Shown here piece by piece: positions 38,113-48,205 of a stretch of 64,000 bases of DNA. Below the pieces are notes generated by a model. That model had not been told where the DNA came from, did no database searches, and saw only the letters and a program-made list of their open reading frames with translations. This DNA is from Pararhizobium capsulatum DSM 1112 (GTDB lineage: Bacteria; Pseudomonadota; Alphaproteobacteria; Rhizobiales; Rhizobiaceae). Position 1 is the stretch's first letter. Each line of letters begins with the position of its first letter. The stretch is from NCBI RefSeq assembly GCF_030814475.1, contig NZ_JAUSVF010000001.1, forward strand, positions 386,001-450,000. Direction: 5' to 3'. A program made the translations under genes and the position numbers.

Positions 38113-38580
38113 TCATCGTTCAAACACGACGTTTCGAGGCAAAACCAACCGTAAAATATCGAAGGGGCGAAGTCCTGGCAGAAGAGGAAGGCGGTAGAGG
38201 GGAAGGGAATTGCCGTCAGGCAAGGTATAGACCTCTTCCTTCTGCGGTAGGCGCTCCGCGATTGGCCCCTGCAGCGGGAGGACGGTATAGTCGATCACTG
38301 CCGCCTCTACCGAATCGACCGCCACGATGCCGCTGCCCCGGATCTCAGCGAGACCGGCAATCGACGCGGGCCGATTGGCGATCACGCGGCCGTTCATTGT
38401 GGAAATAAGAACCTGATCGTCGGCGATCAGGGTGGCAAACAATCCTTGCGCATTGGCGGCGGCAAGGCAGGCAAGAGCGATCGATGATTTGCCGCTTCCA
38501 GATGGACCGACGAAGAGAAAACCGTGGGTGCCCAGCACGATCGCCGTTGCGTGGACGTTTTGTCCTCCGCTCTGCCTCAC
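38113..38580 (-). CDS. hprK: HPr kinase/phosphorylase, short alphaproteobacterial form
   Basis: Phosphorylates and dephosphorylates Ser46 of HPr. 155 residues, about half the Firmicutes enzyme: only the catalytic domain is present, with P-loop GPSGSGKS (25-32), the acid pair IADDQV and the HprK signature LAEIRGSGIV. The missing N-terminal domain is normal in this class. The GTG start overlaps the chvG stop by four bases, so it is translationally coupled to the envelope sensor. Confidence 0.93.
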   Translation of the reverse strand: MRQSGGQNVHATAIVLGTHGFLFVGPSGSGKSSIALACLAAANAQGLFATLIADDQVLISTMNGRVIANRPASIAGLAEIRGSGIVAVDSVEAAVIDYTVLPLQGPIAERLPQKEEVYTLPDGNSLPLYRLPLLPGLRPFDILRLVLPRNVVFER

Positions 38581-40334
38581 GTGTTCTGCTCGACAGGCAG
38601 GGAAAGGATGAAGCGCGCGCCTTCAATATTGCCGGTCTCGGCATTGACGATGTTTTCGGCGCGAAGCGTGCCGCCGTGCGCTTCGGCGATCTGCCGCGAA
38701 ATGGAGAGCCCGAGGCCGGAATTCTGTCCGAAAGCTTCGCTGGCAGGGCGGTCGGTATAGAAGCGTTCGAAGATCCGGTCGATATCCTCTGCCACGATGC
38801 CGGGACCATTGTCCTCTATCACCACAACGCAACGGTTGCGTAGCCGCGTCAGCCGCACGATGATGCGACCACCTTCCTGATGGACAAAAGAGCGAGCGTT
38901 TTCAATGAGATTGGTGATGATCTGGCCGATGCGCAGTTCGTAGCCGTTGACGCGGAACCGCATTTTCGGGTTATCGCGCCGGTCGACGACGAAGCTCATC
39001 AACACTGTCTTCTTGCTGGCATGAATCTGTCGCGAGATATCGACGAGATCGCCGAGCAGCTTTTCAAGGTCGATCGACTTGGCGTCACTGCGTGCCAGTT
39101 CAGCATCCAGCCGCGAGGCATCGGAAATATCTGATATCAGGCGATCGAGACGCCGCACGTCGTGCTGGATCACGTCCATCAGCCGCTTCTTGGAATCTTC
39201 GTTGCGCGCCAGCGGCAGTGTCTCTACGGCGCTGCGCAGCGAGGTGAGGGGGTTCTTCAGCTCGTGGCTGACATCGGCGGCAAAACTCTCGATCGCGTCG
39301 ATCCGATCGTAGAGCGCCGTCGTCATTTCGCGCAGCGCCACGGAGAGGTTGCCTATTTCATCCTGGCGGATGGAGAAATCCGGAATTTCCTCACGCTCCT
39401 TGGCGCCCCCGCGGCGAACGCGGATGGCTGCGGCCGAAAGCCGGCGCAGTGGATTTGCAATCGTGCTGGAGAGGAGAAGCGACAGGATGACGTTGACGAG
39501 GGCAGCAACACCGAACACCCGGATGATGGCGAGCCGCTCGGCATGAACGATCTTGTCGATATCACCGGCCTGGGTTGAGAGCAGCAGGACACCCAGAACC
39601 GCACGAAAACGCTGGACGGGCACCGCCACCGAGACGATCAGCTCGCCCTTTTCTGTCACGCGCACGACCGCACCGCGCACACCAGTCAGGGCGTTCATCA
39701 CTTCCGGATAGATCGAACCATTGCCGCCGGGGGGTTCCTTGTAGAGCGGCAGGTTGCCGGGCTGCAGAATGCGGTTGAACCAGGAGTTCAGATATTCGGA
39801 GATGCTGGTCGATTCCGGCTCGATCGGTGGAAGGTCGAAACGCAGCACCTGGCCACCCGTATAGAGGTGGCGGGAATCCAGCAACAGATCGGCATCGGCG
39901 TCAAACAGCCGCGCGCGGGTGCGCGTCGGCGAGATCAGTCTTCGCAGGACCGGCGCCACGCGCTCCTGATTGATCGGGAATTCCAGGTCTTCGTCGCTCG
40001 GCAGCGGTGTGATGCTCTGGCCGGCCTGCAGCTCCAGGAGCTTTTCCGGATCGATGGTGATCGAATTGGTATCCACCGACGCGGATGCCGCAATGGCGCC
40101 GGCGATGATTTCACCCTGGGTCAGAAGACTTTCGACACGGGCATCGATCAGTCCCTCGCGAAACTGATTGAGATACATGATGCCGCCGACGAGAACGACG
40201 AGCGCGACGAGGTTGAAGAACAGGATGCGGCGGGTCAGGCTGGAGAAGACGGCATTGCCAAACAGGCGTCGGATCAGCGTGAAGGGGTGCGCCCAGCGCC
40301 TTCCGGGGGCCAGCTTCGCCTCCGAATCCTCCAT
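38577..40334 (-). CDS. chvG: ChvG/ExoS sensor histidine kinase
   Basis: Membrane kinase that senses acid or envelope stress and phosphorylates ChvI, controlling succinoglycan, motility and host-associated genes in rhizobia and agrobacteria. About 585 residues: first TM helix (FFNLVALVVLVGGIMYL), a periplasmic domain, second TM helix (IIRVFGVAALVNVILSLLL), HAMP, the H-box AADVSHELKNPL with His357, and HATPase (NLIENARSF, DNGPGI, SGLGLSI). The ATG at 40334 fits the usual length near 595. A TTG 27 codons upstream is less likely. The gap to chvI is 165 bp. Confidence 0.94.
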   Translation of the reverse strand: MEDSEAKLAPGRRWAHPFTLIRRLFGNAVFSSLTRRILFFNLVALVVLVGGIMYLNQFREGLIDARVESLLTQGEIIAGAIAASASVDTNSITIDPEKLLELQAGQSITPLPSDEDLEFPINQERVAPVLRRLISPTRTRARLFDADADLLLDSRHLYTGGQVLRFDLPPIEPESTSISEYLNSWFNRILQPGNLPLYKEPPGGNGSIYPEVMNALTGVRGAVVRVTEKGELIVSVAVPVQRFRAVLGVLLLSTQAGDIDKIVHAERLAIIRVFGVAALVNVILSLLLSSTIANPLRRLSAAAIRVRRGGAKEREEIPDFSIRQDEIGNLSVALREMTTALYDRIDAIESFAADVSHELKNPLTSLRSAVETLPLARNEDSKKRLMDVIQHDVRRLDRLISDISDASRLDAELARSDAKSIDLEKLLGDLVDISRQIHASKKTVLMSFVVDRRDNPKMRFRVNGYELRIGQIITNLIENARSFVHQEGGRIIVRLTRLRNRCVVVIEDNGPGIVAEDIDRIFERFYTDRPASEAFGQNSGLGLSISRQIAEAHGGTLRAENIVNAETGNIEGARFILSLPVEQNT

Positions 40335-40499
40335 TTCTCTGCTCTGCAAGACTTCGACCAAGCCTCTCAACTCCCGCTCGCGCGGCCTTTTCTGATTTTG
40401 ATCGATGGATCGCAAGCCTGCCGATCCATCGGCGCGCGGAGCCCTATCATACAGCCGCGGCCGGCGCCATGCCAGCCGCAGTCACAATGTAGCGCTGGC

Positions 40500-41231
40500 T
40501 CAAGCGGATTCGCGGAACCGGTAGCCCACGCCGTAGAGTGTTTCGATCATGTCGAAGTCATTGTCGACCATCTTGAACTTCTTGCGCAGGCGCTTGATGT
40601 GGCTGTCGATGGTGCGGTCGTCGACATAGACCTGCTCGTCGTAGGCGGCGTCCATCAGGGAGTCACGGCTCTTGACGACACCGGGGCGCTGGGCAAGCGA
40701 ATGCAGGATGAGGAACTCGGTCACCGTCAGGGTGACAGGCTCGTTCTTCCAGGTGCAGGTATGCCGTTCCTGGTCCATCGACAACTGTCCGCGTTCAAGT
40801 GAGCGGGCCTGAATGTCGGCGGCTGTTTTCGGGTTGCTGGCAGCGCCGCTAGCGGCAGCGGCTTCGCGATTGGCCGAACGGCGCAGGATGGCCTTGACGC
40901 GTTCAACAAGGAGGCGCTGCGAGAAAGGCTTGGTGATGAAATCGTCGGCCCCCATCTTAAGGCCGAACAACTCATCAATCTCCTCGTCCTTGGATGTCAG
41001 GAAGATTACCGGGATATCGGATTTCTGGCGCAGCCGACGAAGAAGCTCCATGCCATCCATGCGCGGCATCTTGATATCGAAGATGGCAAGCTGCGGCGGA
41101 CGTGCCAGCAGACCGTCAAGGGCGGACGCACCGTCGGTATAGGTCTCGACCTTGTAGCCTTCGTTTTCCAGGGCAATGGAAACCGAAGTCAGAATATTCC
41201 GGTCATCGTCGACCAGTGCAATCGTCTGCAT
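40500..41231 (-). CDS. chvI: ChvI response regulator (OmpR family)
   Basis: Partner of ChvG. 243 residues: receiver domain with acidic pocket DDD (8-10), phospho-acceptor Asp52 (FDIKMP), Thr in FLTSKD and Lys in TKPF; then an OmpR/PhoB winged helix with [16 protein letters not shown] and [15 protein letters not shown]. It leads the chvI-chvG-hprK-EIIA-ptsH series and is divergent from pckA across 333 bp. A spacer rich in Ala and Ser (about 119-135) links the two domains. Confidence 0.96.
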   Translation of the reverse strand: MQTIALVDDDRNILTSVSIALENEGYKVETYTDGASALDGLLARPPQLAIFDIKMPRMDGMELLRRLRQKSDIPVIFLTSKDEEIDELFGLKMGADDFITKPFSQRLLVERVKAILRRSANREAAAASGAASNPKTAADIQARSLERGQLSMDQERHTCTWKNEPVTLTVTEFLILHSLAQRPGVVKSRDSLMDAAYDEQVYVDDRTIDSHIKRLRKKFKMVDNDFDMIETLYGVGYRFRESA

Positions 41232-41564
41232 CGCATTTCGCTCCGTCGTGTCTCGCGCCGGTTTTACGGGCGCCTGGGTTCAAGCGTCTTCACGATCGCT
41301 TCATGAGTATAAAGGTGGAACAAATTGTGGCGAAGGCAAAGGGAGGTTGCAGCCTTATTCGCAAATGGTCCTTCCAGGCCAATTTATTTTGCCCTCTGAA
41401 ATGGCCGATTCAACCGATTAAAAAAACGATATTTTTCTTTAAATCGATTAATATACTGAAATTATTATATTTTTTACGACAGCAAACTTGCCATTTCACT
41501 GCAAAAAAACTATTGTCCTGATCAATCACCCCGCCAATGGCCAAATATAGAGGAAAGCTGGACC
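41232..41564. other. Divergent control region chvI / pckA
   Basis: 333 bp without a gene. The chvI-proximal part is mixed; 41415-41520 is strikingly AT-rich for this window and contains the pckA promoter candidate. The region must carry start sites for both directions. Confidence 0.7.
41487..41515 (+). promoter_or_regulatory. Candidate promoter of pckA
   Basis: CTTGCC (41487-41492), 17-bp spacer, CTATTG (41510-41515), close to the rhizobial sigma-70 pattern CTTGAC-N17-CTATAT, about 50 bp before the ATG. Confidence 0.55.
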
Positions 41565-43175
41565 ATGGACGAACTCGGTATCCGCAACCCGTCAATCGGG
41601 CTGGAAGCAATTGGTTTCAAGGATCTGGACGTCGTCCGGTTTAACTTCGGCACCTCTGCACTTTATGAAGAGGCGCTGCGTCGCCAGGAGGCCCAGCTGA
41701 CCGCTGACGGCGCTCTTAGGGCCCTGACCGGCCAGCACACTGGCCGCTCGCCGAAGGACAAGTTCGTCGTGCGCGACGCGACCACGACCGACCAGATCTG
41801 GTGGGACAACAACAAGGAAATGTCGCCTGAACATTTCGCCATCCTGCATGCTGACATGCTCGAGCATGCCCGCGGCAAGTCTCTCTACGTGCAGGACCTG
41901 ATCGGTGGCGCCGATACGGACAATGCGCTTGCCACCCGCGTCATCACCGAGTTCGCCTGGCATTCGCTGTTCATCCGCAACCTGCTGATCCGCCCGGAAA
42001 AGAGCGCTCTCGAGACCTTCGTTCCACGCCTGACGATCATCGACCTGCCGGATTTCAAGGGCGATCCGGCACGCCACGGCTGCCGCACGGAAACGGTAAT
42101 CGCCTGCGATCTGGTCAACGGCCTCATCCTGATCGGTGGAACCTCCTATGCCGGCGAGATGAAGAAGTCGGTGTTCACGGCGCTCAACTATCTGCTTCCG
42201 GCCAAGGGCGTCATGCCGATGCACTGCTCGGCCAATGTCGGGCCGGATGGTGATGCGGCCGTGTTCTTCGGGCTTTCGGGCACCGGCAAGACGACGCTTT
42301 CGGCCGATCCGAAGCGTACGCTGATCGGCGATGATGAACACGGCTGGGGCGAAGACGGTATCTTCAATTTCGAAGGTGGCTGCTACGCCAAGACCATTCG
42401 CCTTTCGGCCGAAGCCGAGCCGGAAATCTTCGCAACGACCCGCCGCTTCGGCACGGTTCTCGAAAACGTCGTTCTCGACGCGGATCGCAAGCCCGACTTC
42501 AACGACGGCTCGTTGACGGAAAACACGCGCTGCGCCTATCCGCTGGATTTCATTCCGAACGCCAGCGAAACCGGCACGACAGGTCATCCGCGCACGATCA
42601 TCATGCTGACCGCGGATGCCTTCGGCGTCATGCCGCCGATCGCCAAGCTGACGCCCGAACAGGCCATGTACCACTTCCTCTCGGGCTACACCGCCAAGGT
42701 TGCCGGCACGGAAAAGGGCGTGACCGAGCCGGAAGCGACCTTCTCGACCTGCTTCGGCGCACCGTTCATGCCGCGGCATCCCTCTGAATACGGCAATCTG
42801 CTCCGCGACCTGATCGCCCGTCACGACGTTACCTGCTGGCTGGTCAACACCGGCTGGACCGGTGGCGCCCACGGTACCGGCCATCGCATGCCGATCAAGC
42901 CGACGCGCGCGCTTCTCTGTGCCGCGCTGGATGGTTCGCTGGCCGGTGCCGAGTTCCGCACGGATGCCAACTTCGGCTTCGCCGTTCCGGTTGCGGTCGA
43001 AGGTGTCGATACGACCATCCTCGATCCACGTTCGACCTGGAGCGACGGCAACGCCTATGACGCCCAGGCACGCAAGCTGGTGGATATGTTCATCACCAAC
43101 TTCGCGAAGTTCGAAGACCATGTCGATGGCAGTGTGCGGGATGCGGCTCCCGGAGTTGTTCTCGCTGCCGAGTAA
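41565..43175 (+). CDS. pckA: Phosphoenolpyruvate carboxykinase (ATP)
   Basis: First committed step of gluconeogenesis: oxaloacetate plus ATP to PEP, needed for growth on C4 acids. 536 residues. Visible are [14 protein letters not shown], the PEPCK-specific [12 protein letters not shown], the kinase-1 P-loop [15 protein letters not shown] (about 228-242), the metal site IGDDEHGWG, and the ENTRCAYP and VNTGWTGG segments. ATG 41565 has AGGAAAGC upstream. It lies divergent from chvI, whose regulon in rhizobia reaches central metabolism. Confidence 0.97.
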   Translation: MDELGIRNPSIGLEAIGFKDLDVVRFNFGTSALYEEALRRQEAQLTADGALRALTGQHTGRSPKDKFVVRDATTTDQIWWDNNKEMSPEHFAILHADMLEHARGKSLYVQDLIGGADTDNALATRVITEFAWHSLFIRNLLIRPEKSALETFVPRLTIIDLPDFKGDPARHGCRTETVIACDLVNGLILIGGTSYAGEMKKSVFTALNYLLPAKGVMPMHCSANVGPDGDAAVFFGLSGTGKTTLSADPKRTLIGDDEHGWGEDGIFNFEGGCYAKTIRLSAEAEPEIFATTRRFGTVLENVVLDADRKPDFNDGSLTENTRCAYPLDFIPNASETGTTGHPRTIIMLTADAFGVMPPIAKLTPEQAMYHFLSGYTAKVAGTEKGVTEPEATFSTCFGAPFMPRHPSEYGNLLRDLIARHDVTCWLVNTGWTGGAHGTGHRMPIKPTRALLCAALDGSLAGAEFRTDANFGFAVPVAVEGVDTTILDPRSTWSDGNAYDAQARKLVDMFITNFAKFEDHVDGSVRDAAPGVVLAAE

Positions 43176-43208
43176 ATTTTATTCGATTGCAGGCCATGAT
43201 TCACGTGG

Positions 43209-43234
43209 AACCCGGCTCCTGAGCCGGGTTTTGC
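43209..43234 (+). terminator. Terminator of pckA
   Basis: 10-bp complementary arms (43209-43218 with 43221-43230), so an effective 4-nt loop, followed by T's, 33 bp after the stop. Confidence 0.88.
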
Positions 43235-43300
43235 CGTTTCAGAAACCGGATTTGCAAATCTCGGAAACCGTGAGATAGACGGTGCCGGAGGCAGAAAACC

Positions 43301-43735
43301 ATGGCCAGCGAACCACTTTACATCAACGACCGTATCGTTATCGCCGGCTGGGAGCTGACGGAGCAATTCGTGCTGGCCGGCGGCCCGGGCGGACAGAACG
43401 TCAACAAGGTTTCGACCGCGGTTCAGCTTTTCTACGGGATAGCATCGTCCCCAGCGCTGCCAGAGCGGGTGCGCGAAAACGCTATCAAGCTTGCGGGGCG
43501 AAAGGTTTCCAAGGACGGCGTGCTGATGATCGAGGCCAGCCGGTTTCGCAGCCAGGAGCGCAATCGGGAGGACGCGCGCGAGCGGCTGAAGGAGCTTATC
43601 CTCAAAGCGGCCGAGCCGCCACCACCGCCGCGCCGCAAGACCCGCCCGACCAAGGGTTCGATCGAGCGGCGGCTAAAGGAAAAGTCCGGCCGTGGCGAAA
43701 TCAAGAAGATGCGCGGCCGCCCCGACGGAGATTGA
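43301..43735 (+). CDS. arfB: Alternative ribosome-rescue peptidyl-tRNA hydrolase ArfB (YaeJ)
   Basis: Releases stalled peptides from ribosomes on broken messages as a backup to tmRNA. 144 residues: a release-factor-like domain with the GGQ motif at residues 30-32 (GGPGGQNVNK), then a very basic tail (about 105-144, rich in Arg and Lys) that enters the empty mRNA channel in known ArfB. The missing codon-recognition domain separates it from RF1 and RF2. Confidence 0.94.
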   Translation: MASEPLYINDRIVIAGWELTEQFVLAGGPGGQNVNKVSTAVQLFYGIASSPALPERVRENAIKLAGRKVSKDGVLMIEASRFRSQERNREDARERLKELILKAAEPPPPPRRKTRPTKGSIERRLKEKSGRGEIKKMRGRPDGD

Positions 43736-43817
43736 TGACAGATTGTGTGCCATGTCTTGTTTTTATCGGGAACAGCGCTCTCTTTAGGCCTGTAGAATAG
43801 TTCTTGGGAGAAATGCC

Positions 43818-44291
43818 ATGGGTCTTTTCAGCTTTATAAAAAATGCCGGCAAGAAGCTCGGCATCGGCGGCGAGGACGATGCGCCCGACGCCGAAGCCGT
43901 GAAAAAGGAACTGTCGTCGCACGATCTCGGTACGGAAAAGGTCGATGTATCCGTGGTCAACGACAAGATCGTGCTGTCAGGTGTCGTCAAGGATCAGAGC
44001 GTCTTCGAGAAGGCCGTTGTCGCCGTCGGAAACACCCTTGGTGTCTCGCAGGTCGAAGCCTCGGACCTGAAGGTTGCGGAGGCCGGATCAGAACCCGCCC
44101 CTGCAAAGACGCCGGTACTCTACACGGTCAAGAAGGGCGACAATCTCTGGAAGATCGCCGAAAGCCAGTACGGCAAAGGCAAGGGCGCCAAGAACACGGC
44201 AATCTTCGATGCCAATCGCCCGATGCTGAGCCATCCTGACAAGATTTATCCCGGCCAGGTTCTGCGTATCCCGGATTTAAGCGAGGTTTGA
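43818..44291 (+). CDS. BON-LysM protein, Kbp/YgaU-like
   Basis: 157-residue protein that starts MGLFSFIKNAGKKLG as in E. coli Kbp (YgaU), the cytoplasmic potassium-binding protein. A BON domain (about 22-85) is followed by a Pro/Ala linker and a LysM domain (about 100-152, YTVKKGDNLWKIA and YPGQVLRIP). There is no signal peptide, so LysM here is probably not used for cell wall binding. Its TGA overlaps the next ATG by one base. Confidence 0.88.
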   Translation: MGLFSFIKNAGKKLGIGGEDDAPDAEAVKKELSSHDLGTEKVDVSVVNDKIVLSGVVKDQSVFEKAVVAVGNTLGVSQVEASDLKVAEAGSEPAPAKTPVLYTVKKGDNLWKIAESQYGKGKGAKNTAIFDANRPMLSHPDKIYPGQVLRIPDLSEV

Positions 44292-44728
44292 TGCCGGTCG
44301 GCAAGCGCGCGATCTTCGCTCTGGCAGCCTCCTGCCTTCTTTTGGCTGGCCCCGCATCGTCGCGGATGCTGCGGGAGCCGGCAAAAGGATCGCCGGAGCG
44401 AGCGGCTATTCTCGATGCACTTCGTCCGGCGGTTGAAGCCGAAATGCGTGGCTCCGTTGAATTCGTGATCACCAGCATGCGTGTCTCGCCCGGCTGGGCT
44501 TTCGTCCAGGCGGAACCGCAGCGGCCCGGAGGCGGTACGATCGATCCGCAGCGCACCGGCTTTCGTGGAGAGGCGGACATGATGGATGGATTGACCGTTT
44601 TTGCCCTGCTCACCTTCCAGCTTGGCCGTTGGAACCTCGTGGACCACGTCGTCGGGCCAACGGATGTCTACTACGCCGGCTGGCCGAAGCGCTATGGCGT
44701 GCCGCCAGCGCTTCTTGGCCTGGAGTAG
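44291..44728 (+). CDS. Exported protein of unknown function
   Basis: 145 residues with a clear signal peptide (basic start, then FALAASCLLLAGPASS). The mature part has the conserved-looking SPERAAILDALRPAVEAEM, EFVITSMRV, WAFVQAEPQRPGGG and W-x-Y-x-x-P type C-terminus. I do not recognise a characterised family; similar small exported proteins occur in other proteobacteria. ATG 44291 overlaps the stop of the Kbp-like gene (TGATG) with GAGG upstream, so translation is coupled. alkB follows eight bases after its stop. Confidence 0.75.
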   Translation: MPVGKRAIFALAASCLLLAGPASSRMLREPAKGSPERAAILDALRPAVEAEMRGSVEFVITSMRVSPGWAFVQAEPQRPGGGTIDPQRTGFRGEADMMDGLTVFALLTFQLGRWNLVDHVVGPTDVYYAGWPKRYGVPPALLGLE

Positions 44729-44735
44729 GTGTCCA

Positions 44736-45347
44736 ATGCGTGCTTTACCGGAAGGGATTCGCTATCTTCCCGGCTACTTCGAGCGCGACAGGCAGCAGGC
44801 CTTGCTTGACAACATTCGTCAGGTCGTCGTCGATGCACCGCTCTTTCAGCCCCGCATGCCGAAGACCGGAAAACCCATGTCGGTCCGCATGACCAATTGC
44901 GGCTCGCTCGGTTGGGTCACGGACAAGGAGCGCGGCTATCGCTATCAGGCGCAGCATCCTGAAACCGGCGAGCCATGGCCTGCAATACCGGATCAGCTGC
45001 TCGATCTATGGCGGGATGTGGCCGGTTGCGAAAAGATGCCGGAAGCTTGTCTTGTCAATTTTTATACCGACAGCGCCAGGATGGGCCTGCATCAGGATAA
45101 GGACGAACAGGATCTGCAATCGCCCGTCGTTTCGGTATCGTTGGGAGACACCTGCCTGTTTCGTGTCGGCGGTTGCGAGCGGAGCGATCCAACGACCTCC
45201 TTCAAGCTTTCCAGCGGCGATGTCGTCGTGCTGGGCGGCGAGGGCAGGCTTGCCTATCACGGTGTCGATCGCATCTATCCGGCGACTTCGACGCTTTTCA
45301 AGAATGGTGGCCGCATCAATCTGACCCTTCGCCGGGTCACGATCTGA
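44736..45347 (+). CDS. alkB: AlkB-type DNA dealkylase (Fe(II)/2-oxoglutarate dioxygenase)
   Basis: Oxidatively removes methyl groups such as 1-methyladenine and 3-methylcytosine from DNA. 203 residues. Iron ligands are His119 and Asp121 (LHQDKDE) and His175 (AYHGVDR). The 2-oxoglutarate and substrate arginines are in GGRINLTLRR, the RxNxTxR motif. ATG 44736 is chosen because the family N-terminus begins there. It is the third gene of the 43818-45347 run and convergent with coaA, with only six bases between. Confidence 0.95.
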   Translation: MRALPEGIRYLPGYFERDRQQALLDNIRQVVVDAPLFQPRMPKTGKPMSVRMTNCGSLGWVTDKERGYRYQAQHPETGEPWPAIPDQLLDLWRDVAGCEKMPEACLVNFYTDSARMGLHQDKDEQDLQSPVVSVSLGDTCLFRVGGCERSDPTTSFKLSSGDVVVLGGEGRLAYHGVDRIYPATSTLFKNGGRINLTLRRVTI

Positions 45348-45353
45348 TAAGCG

Positions 45354-46349
45354 TCAGAGCTTGCGCAGCGCCACCTTCTCCGTCAGGTGGTTGGGACCCT
45401 TCTGAAGAATGATATCAGCGCGCGGCCGAGTCGGCAGGATATTCTGGCGCAAGTTCTTCAGGTTGATGTTGGCCCAGAGCCCCTCGGCGATAGCAAGCGC
45501 CGCTTCTTCACTGATTTCAGCGTAGCGCTTGAAGAAGGATTCCGGGTTGCGGAAGGCTGTCTGGCGTAGCCGCATGAAGCGATTCACATACCAGCTATGG
45601 ATAAGCTCTTCCTCGGCGTCGATATAAATCGAGAAATCGAAGAAGTCGGACACCATCGGCACGATGCGTCCATCTGCCGGCAGGTTGCGCGACTGCAGAA
45701 CATTGATGCCTTCGAAAATGAGGATGTCCGGTCTGTCGATGATCTTGAACGTGTCGGGCAGCACGTCATAGGTCAGGTGCGAATAGCTGGGCGCCTTGAC
45801 GTTTGGCTGGCCGGCCTTGATGGCTGACAGAAAGCGCAGGAGCGCGCCGATGTCATAGCTTTCCGGAAAGCCCTTGCGCTCCATCATGTTTTCGCGTTGC
45901 AGCACGGCGTTCGGATAGAGAAAGCCGTCCGTGGTCACGAGATCGACCTTGGGGCTCGATGGCCAGCGCGACAAAAGCTCGGCGAGGATGCGGGCCGTGG
46001 TCGACTTGCCGACAGCAACGGAGCCGGCAATGCCGATGACGAAGGGGGTCTTTGCCTCGCCCGACATGCTGAGGAAGCGCTTGCGCTGCTCGAACAGCAT
46101 CTGCGATGATTCCACATGCGCCGACAGAAGGCGCGAGAGTGAAAGGTAGATGCGTCGTACCTCGTCGAGATCGACGGGGTCATTCAGCGAGCGCAGGCGA
46201 TGAACTTCATCCGCCGTGAGGGTGAGGGGCGTATCCGCGCGAAACTTGGACCATTCTTCCGCGGTATAGAACCGGTAGGGCGAATAGTCCTTGTTATCGA
46301 AATGATCGGGAACGTCCGCAGGGGCGAAGTCTTTTGCCGCGATGGTCAT
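45354..46349 (-). CDS. coaA: Pantothenate kinase (type I)
   Basis: ATP-dependent first and rate-limiting step of coenzyme A synthesis. 331 residues with P-loop [12 protein letters not shown] (about 105-116), the [11 protein letters not shown] loop, KGFPESYD and FEGINVLQ, all typical of CoaA. Its ATG overlaps the hisE stop by four bases (ATGA), making it the last gene of the his operon. Confidence 0.96.
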   Translation of the reverse strand: MTIAAKDFAPADVPDHFDNKDYSPYRFYTAEEWSKFRADTPLTLTADEVHRLRSLNDPVDLDEVRRIYLSLSRLLSAHVESSQMLFEQRKRFLSMSGEAKTPFVIGIAGSVAVGKSTTARILAELLSRWPSSPKVDLVTTDGFLYPNAVLQRENMMERKGFPESYDIGALLRFLSAIKAGQPNVKAPSYSHLTYDVLPDTFKIIDRPDILIFEGINVLQSRNLPADGRIVPMVSDFFDFSIYIDAEEELIHSWYVNRFMRLRQTAFRNPESFFKRYAEISEEAALAIAEGLWANINLKNLRQNILPTRPRADIILQKGPNHLTEKVALRKL

Positions 46350-46672
46350 GGTGTCTGCCGGCTCGCCTTTTCCTGAAGGCCGGATTGCGCCGTTCGCCGT
46401 CCGAGCTCTTCCATGATATCCTGCAACGGAATGCCTGCGATTTTCAATACGACCATCAGGTGATAGAGGAGGTCGGCGCTTTCCGCGACAAGATTATCCC
46501 TGTCGTTGGAAATCGCTGCTATCACCGTTTCGACAGCCTCTTCCCCGAGCTTCTTGGCCGCCTTCGCCTGACCATGGGCCACGAGCTTGGCCGTCCAGGA
46601 CTGGTCGGGCGAAGCTTTCGCCCGCTCGGCCACGATCTCTTCGAGGTCGGAAAGATCAAACTGCTTACCCAT
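46346..46672 (-). CDS. hisE: Phosphoribosyl-ATP pyrophosphatase
   Basis: Second step of histidine synthesis: PR-ATP to PR-AMP. 108 residues of all-alpha MazG-like fold with [14 protein letters not shown] and the metal-binding [11 protein letters not shown]. It is a stand-alone HisE; no HisI domain is fused, so PR-AMP cyclohydrolase must be encoded elsewhere. It lies 15 bp after hisF. Confidence 0.96.
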   Translation of the reverse strand: MGKQFDLSDLEEIVAERAKASPDQSWTAKLVAHGQAKAAKKLGEEAVETVIAAISNDRDNLVAESADLLYHLMVVLKIAGIPLQDIMEELGRRTAQSGLQEKASRQTP

Positions 46673-46687
46673 CGTTTCCTTCTCCGC

Positions 46688-47464
46688 TCAGTCGAGCCGC
46701 ATGGGAATGCCATGCTCAGACATATAGCGCTTGGCTTCACCGATGCTATAGGTGCCGAAATGGAATATCGAGGCGGCGAGCACGGCGGTCGCGTGCCCGT
46801 CGCGGATGCCCTCCACCATGTGATCGAGATTGCCGACCCCGCCCGACGCAATGACCGGCACCGACACGCGATCGGCAATCGTGCGTGTCAGGCCGATGTC
46901 ATAGCCGGTCTTCTGGCCGTCGCGGTCCATGGAGGTGAGGAGCAGCTCGCCGGCGCCGCGGGCCACCATCTTCTCCGCGAAGTCCACCGCATCGATACCG
47001 GTTGCCTGACGGCCGCCATGGGTGAAGATTTCCCAACGATCCTCCTCGCCGGGTTTCGAAACCTTTTTCGAATCGATTGAGACGACGATGCACTGGTTGC
47101 CGAACTTGTCGGCGGCTTCGGCGACGAAATCGGGGTTCTTCACGGCTGCCGAATTGATCGACACCTTGTCTGCGCCCGCGAGCAGGAGCTTGCGGATATC
47201 GGCCACCGTGCGCACGCCGCCGCCGACAGTGAGCGGCATGAAGCAGTGATCGGCCGTGCGCGCCACGACGTCGAAGATCGTGTCGCGATTGTCGGAAGAG
47301 GCGGTGATGTCGAGGAAGCAGAGCTCGTCGGCACCGGCAAGGTCATAGGCCTTGGCCGATTCCACCGGGTCGCCGGCATCGATGAGATCGACGAAGCTCA
47401 CGCCCTTGACGACACGGCCGTCCTTCACGTCCAGGCAGGGAATGACACGCGCTTTGAGGGTCAT
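46688..47464 (-). CDS. hisF: Imidazole glycerol phosphate synthase, cyclase subunit
   Basis: With HisH makes IGP and AICAR from PRFAR. 258-residue TIM barrel with N-terminal [16 protein letters not shown] holding the catalytic Asp12, the barrel-floor GGGVRTVAD phosphate site, [12 protein letters not shown] and the [14 protein letters not shown] second phosphate site. The ATG shares one base with the hisA stop (TGATG). Confidence 0.97.
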   Translation of the reverse strand: MTLKARVIPCLDVKDGRVVKGVSFVDLIDAGDPVESAKAYDLAGADELCFLDITASSDNRDTIFDVVARTADHCFMPLTVGGGVRTVADIRKLLLAGADKVSINSAAVKNPDFVAEAADKFGNQCIVVSIDSKKVSKPGEEDRWEIFTHGGRQATGIDAVDFAEKMVARGAGELLLTSMDRDGQKTGYDIGLTRTIADRVSVPVIASGGVGNLDHMVEGIRDGHATAVLAASIFHFGTYSIGEAKRYMSEHGIPMRLD

Positions 47465-48204
47465 CAGGCTTTTCCTTTCGCTACGCGGATGAGGCTCAAC
47501 GCTTCAGCCGGGTCGATACGGCCGTCATAGAGCGCCCGGCCCGAGATCGCACCTTCAAGCTTGGCGGCGTCCGGCTCGAGCATGCGACGGATATCGTCGA
47601 TCGACGCAAGACCGCCAGAAGCTATGACGGGGATTGAAACGGCTTCCGCCAGCTCCAGCGTCGAGGCCCAGTTGATGCCGGTCAGGATGCCGTCGCGGTC
47701 AATGTCGGTGTAAATGATCGCGGAAACGCCGGCTCCTTCAAACTTCTTGGCAAGCTCGATGATGCCGAGCTCTGAAGCTTCCGCCCAGCCCTCGACTGCC
47801 ACCTTGCCGCCCTTGGCATCGATGCCAACAGCGACCTTGCCGGGGAATTTCTTGCAGGCTTCGATGACAAGAGCCGGATCACGCACGGCGACGGTACCGA
47901 GAATGACGCGGGCAAGGCCACGCGACAGCCAATTTTCGATATGATCGAGCGTGCGGATGCCGCCGCCCAGCTGCACCGGGTTCCTGGTTGCCGTGAGGAT
48001 GGCATCGACAGCGGCGCCATTGACCGTTTCGCCGGCAAAGGCGCCGTTCAAGTCGACGACGTGAAGCCATTCGAAGCCCTGGTCTTCGAAAGCCTTGGCC
48101 TGGGCGCCGGGATCGGGATTGTAGACGGTCGCCTGCTCCATGTCGCCGAGCTTGAGGCGCACGCACTGGCCGTCTTTGAGGTCGATGGCGGGAAAGAGGA
48201 TCAT
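47464..48204 (-). CDS. hisA: ProFAR isomerase
   Basis: Isomerises ProFAR to PRFAR. 246-residue half-barrel-duplication protein homologous to His[15 protein letters not shown] with catalytic Asp8, [11 protein letters not shown], and [14 protein letters not shown] with the second catalytic Asp. Its ATG begins one base after the hisH stop. Confidence 0.97.
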   Translation of the reverse strand: MILFPAIDLKDGQCVRLKLGDMEQATVYNPDPGAQAKAFEDQGFEWLHVVDLNGAFAGETVNGAAVDAILTATRNPVQLGGGIRTLDHIENWLSRGLARVILGTVAVRDPALVIEACKKFPGKVAVGIDAKGGKVAVEGWAEASELGIIELAKKFEGAGVSAIIYTDIDRDGILTGINWASTLELAEAVSIPVIASGGLASIDDIRRMLEPDAAKLEGAISGRALYDGRIDPAEALSLIRVAKGKA

Positions 48205-48205
48205 G

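Noticed and set aside
41592..43121. 509-codon open frame antisense to pckA
   Set aside because: Exact mirror of conserved pckA sequence, no domain and no ribosome site.
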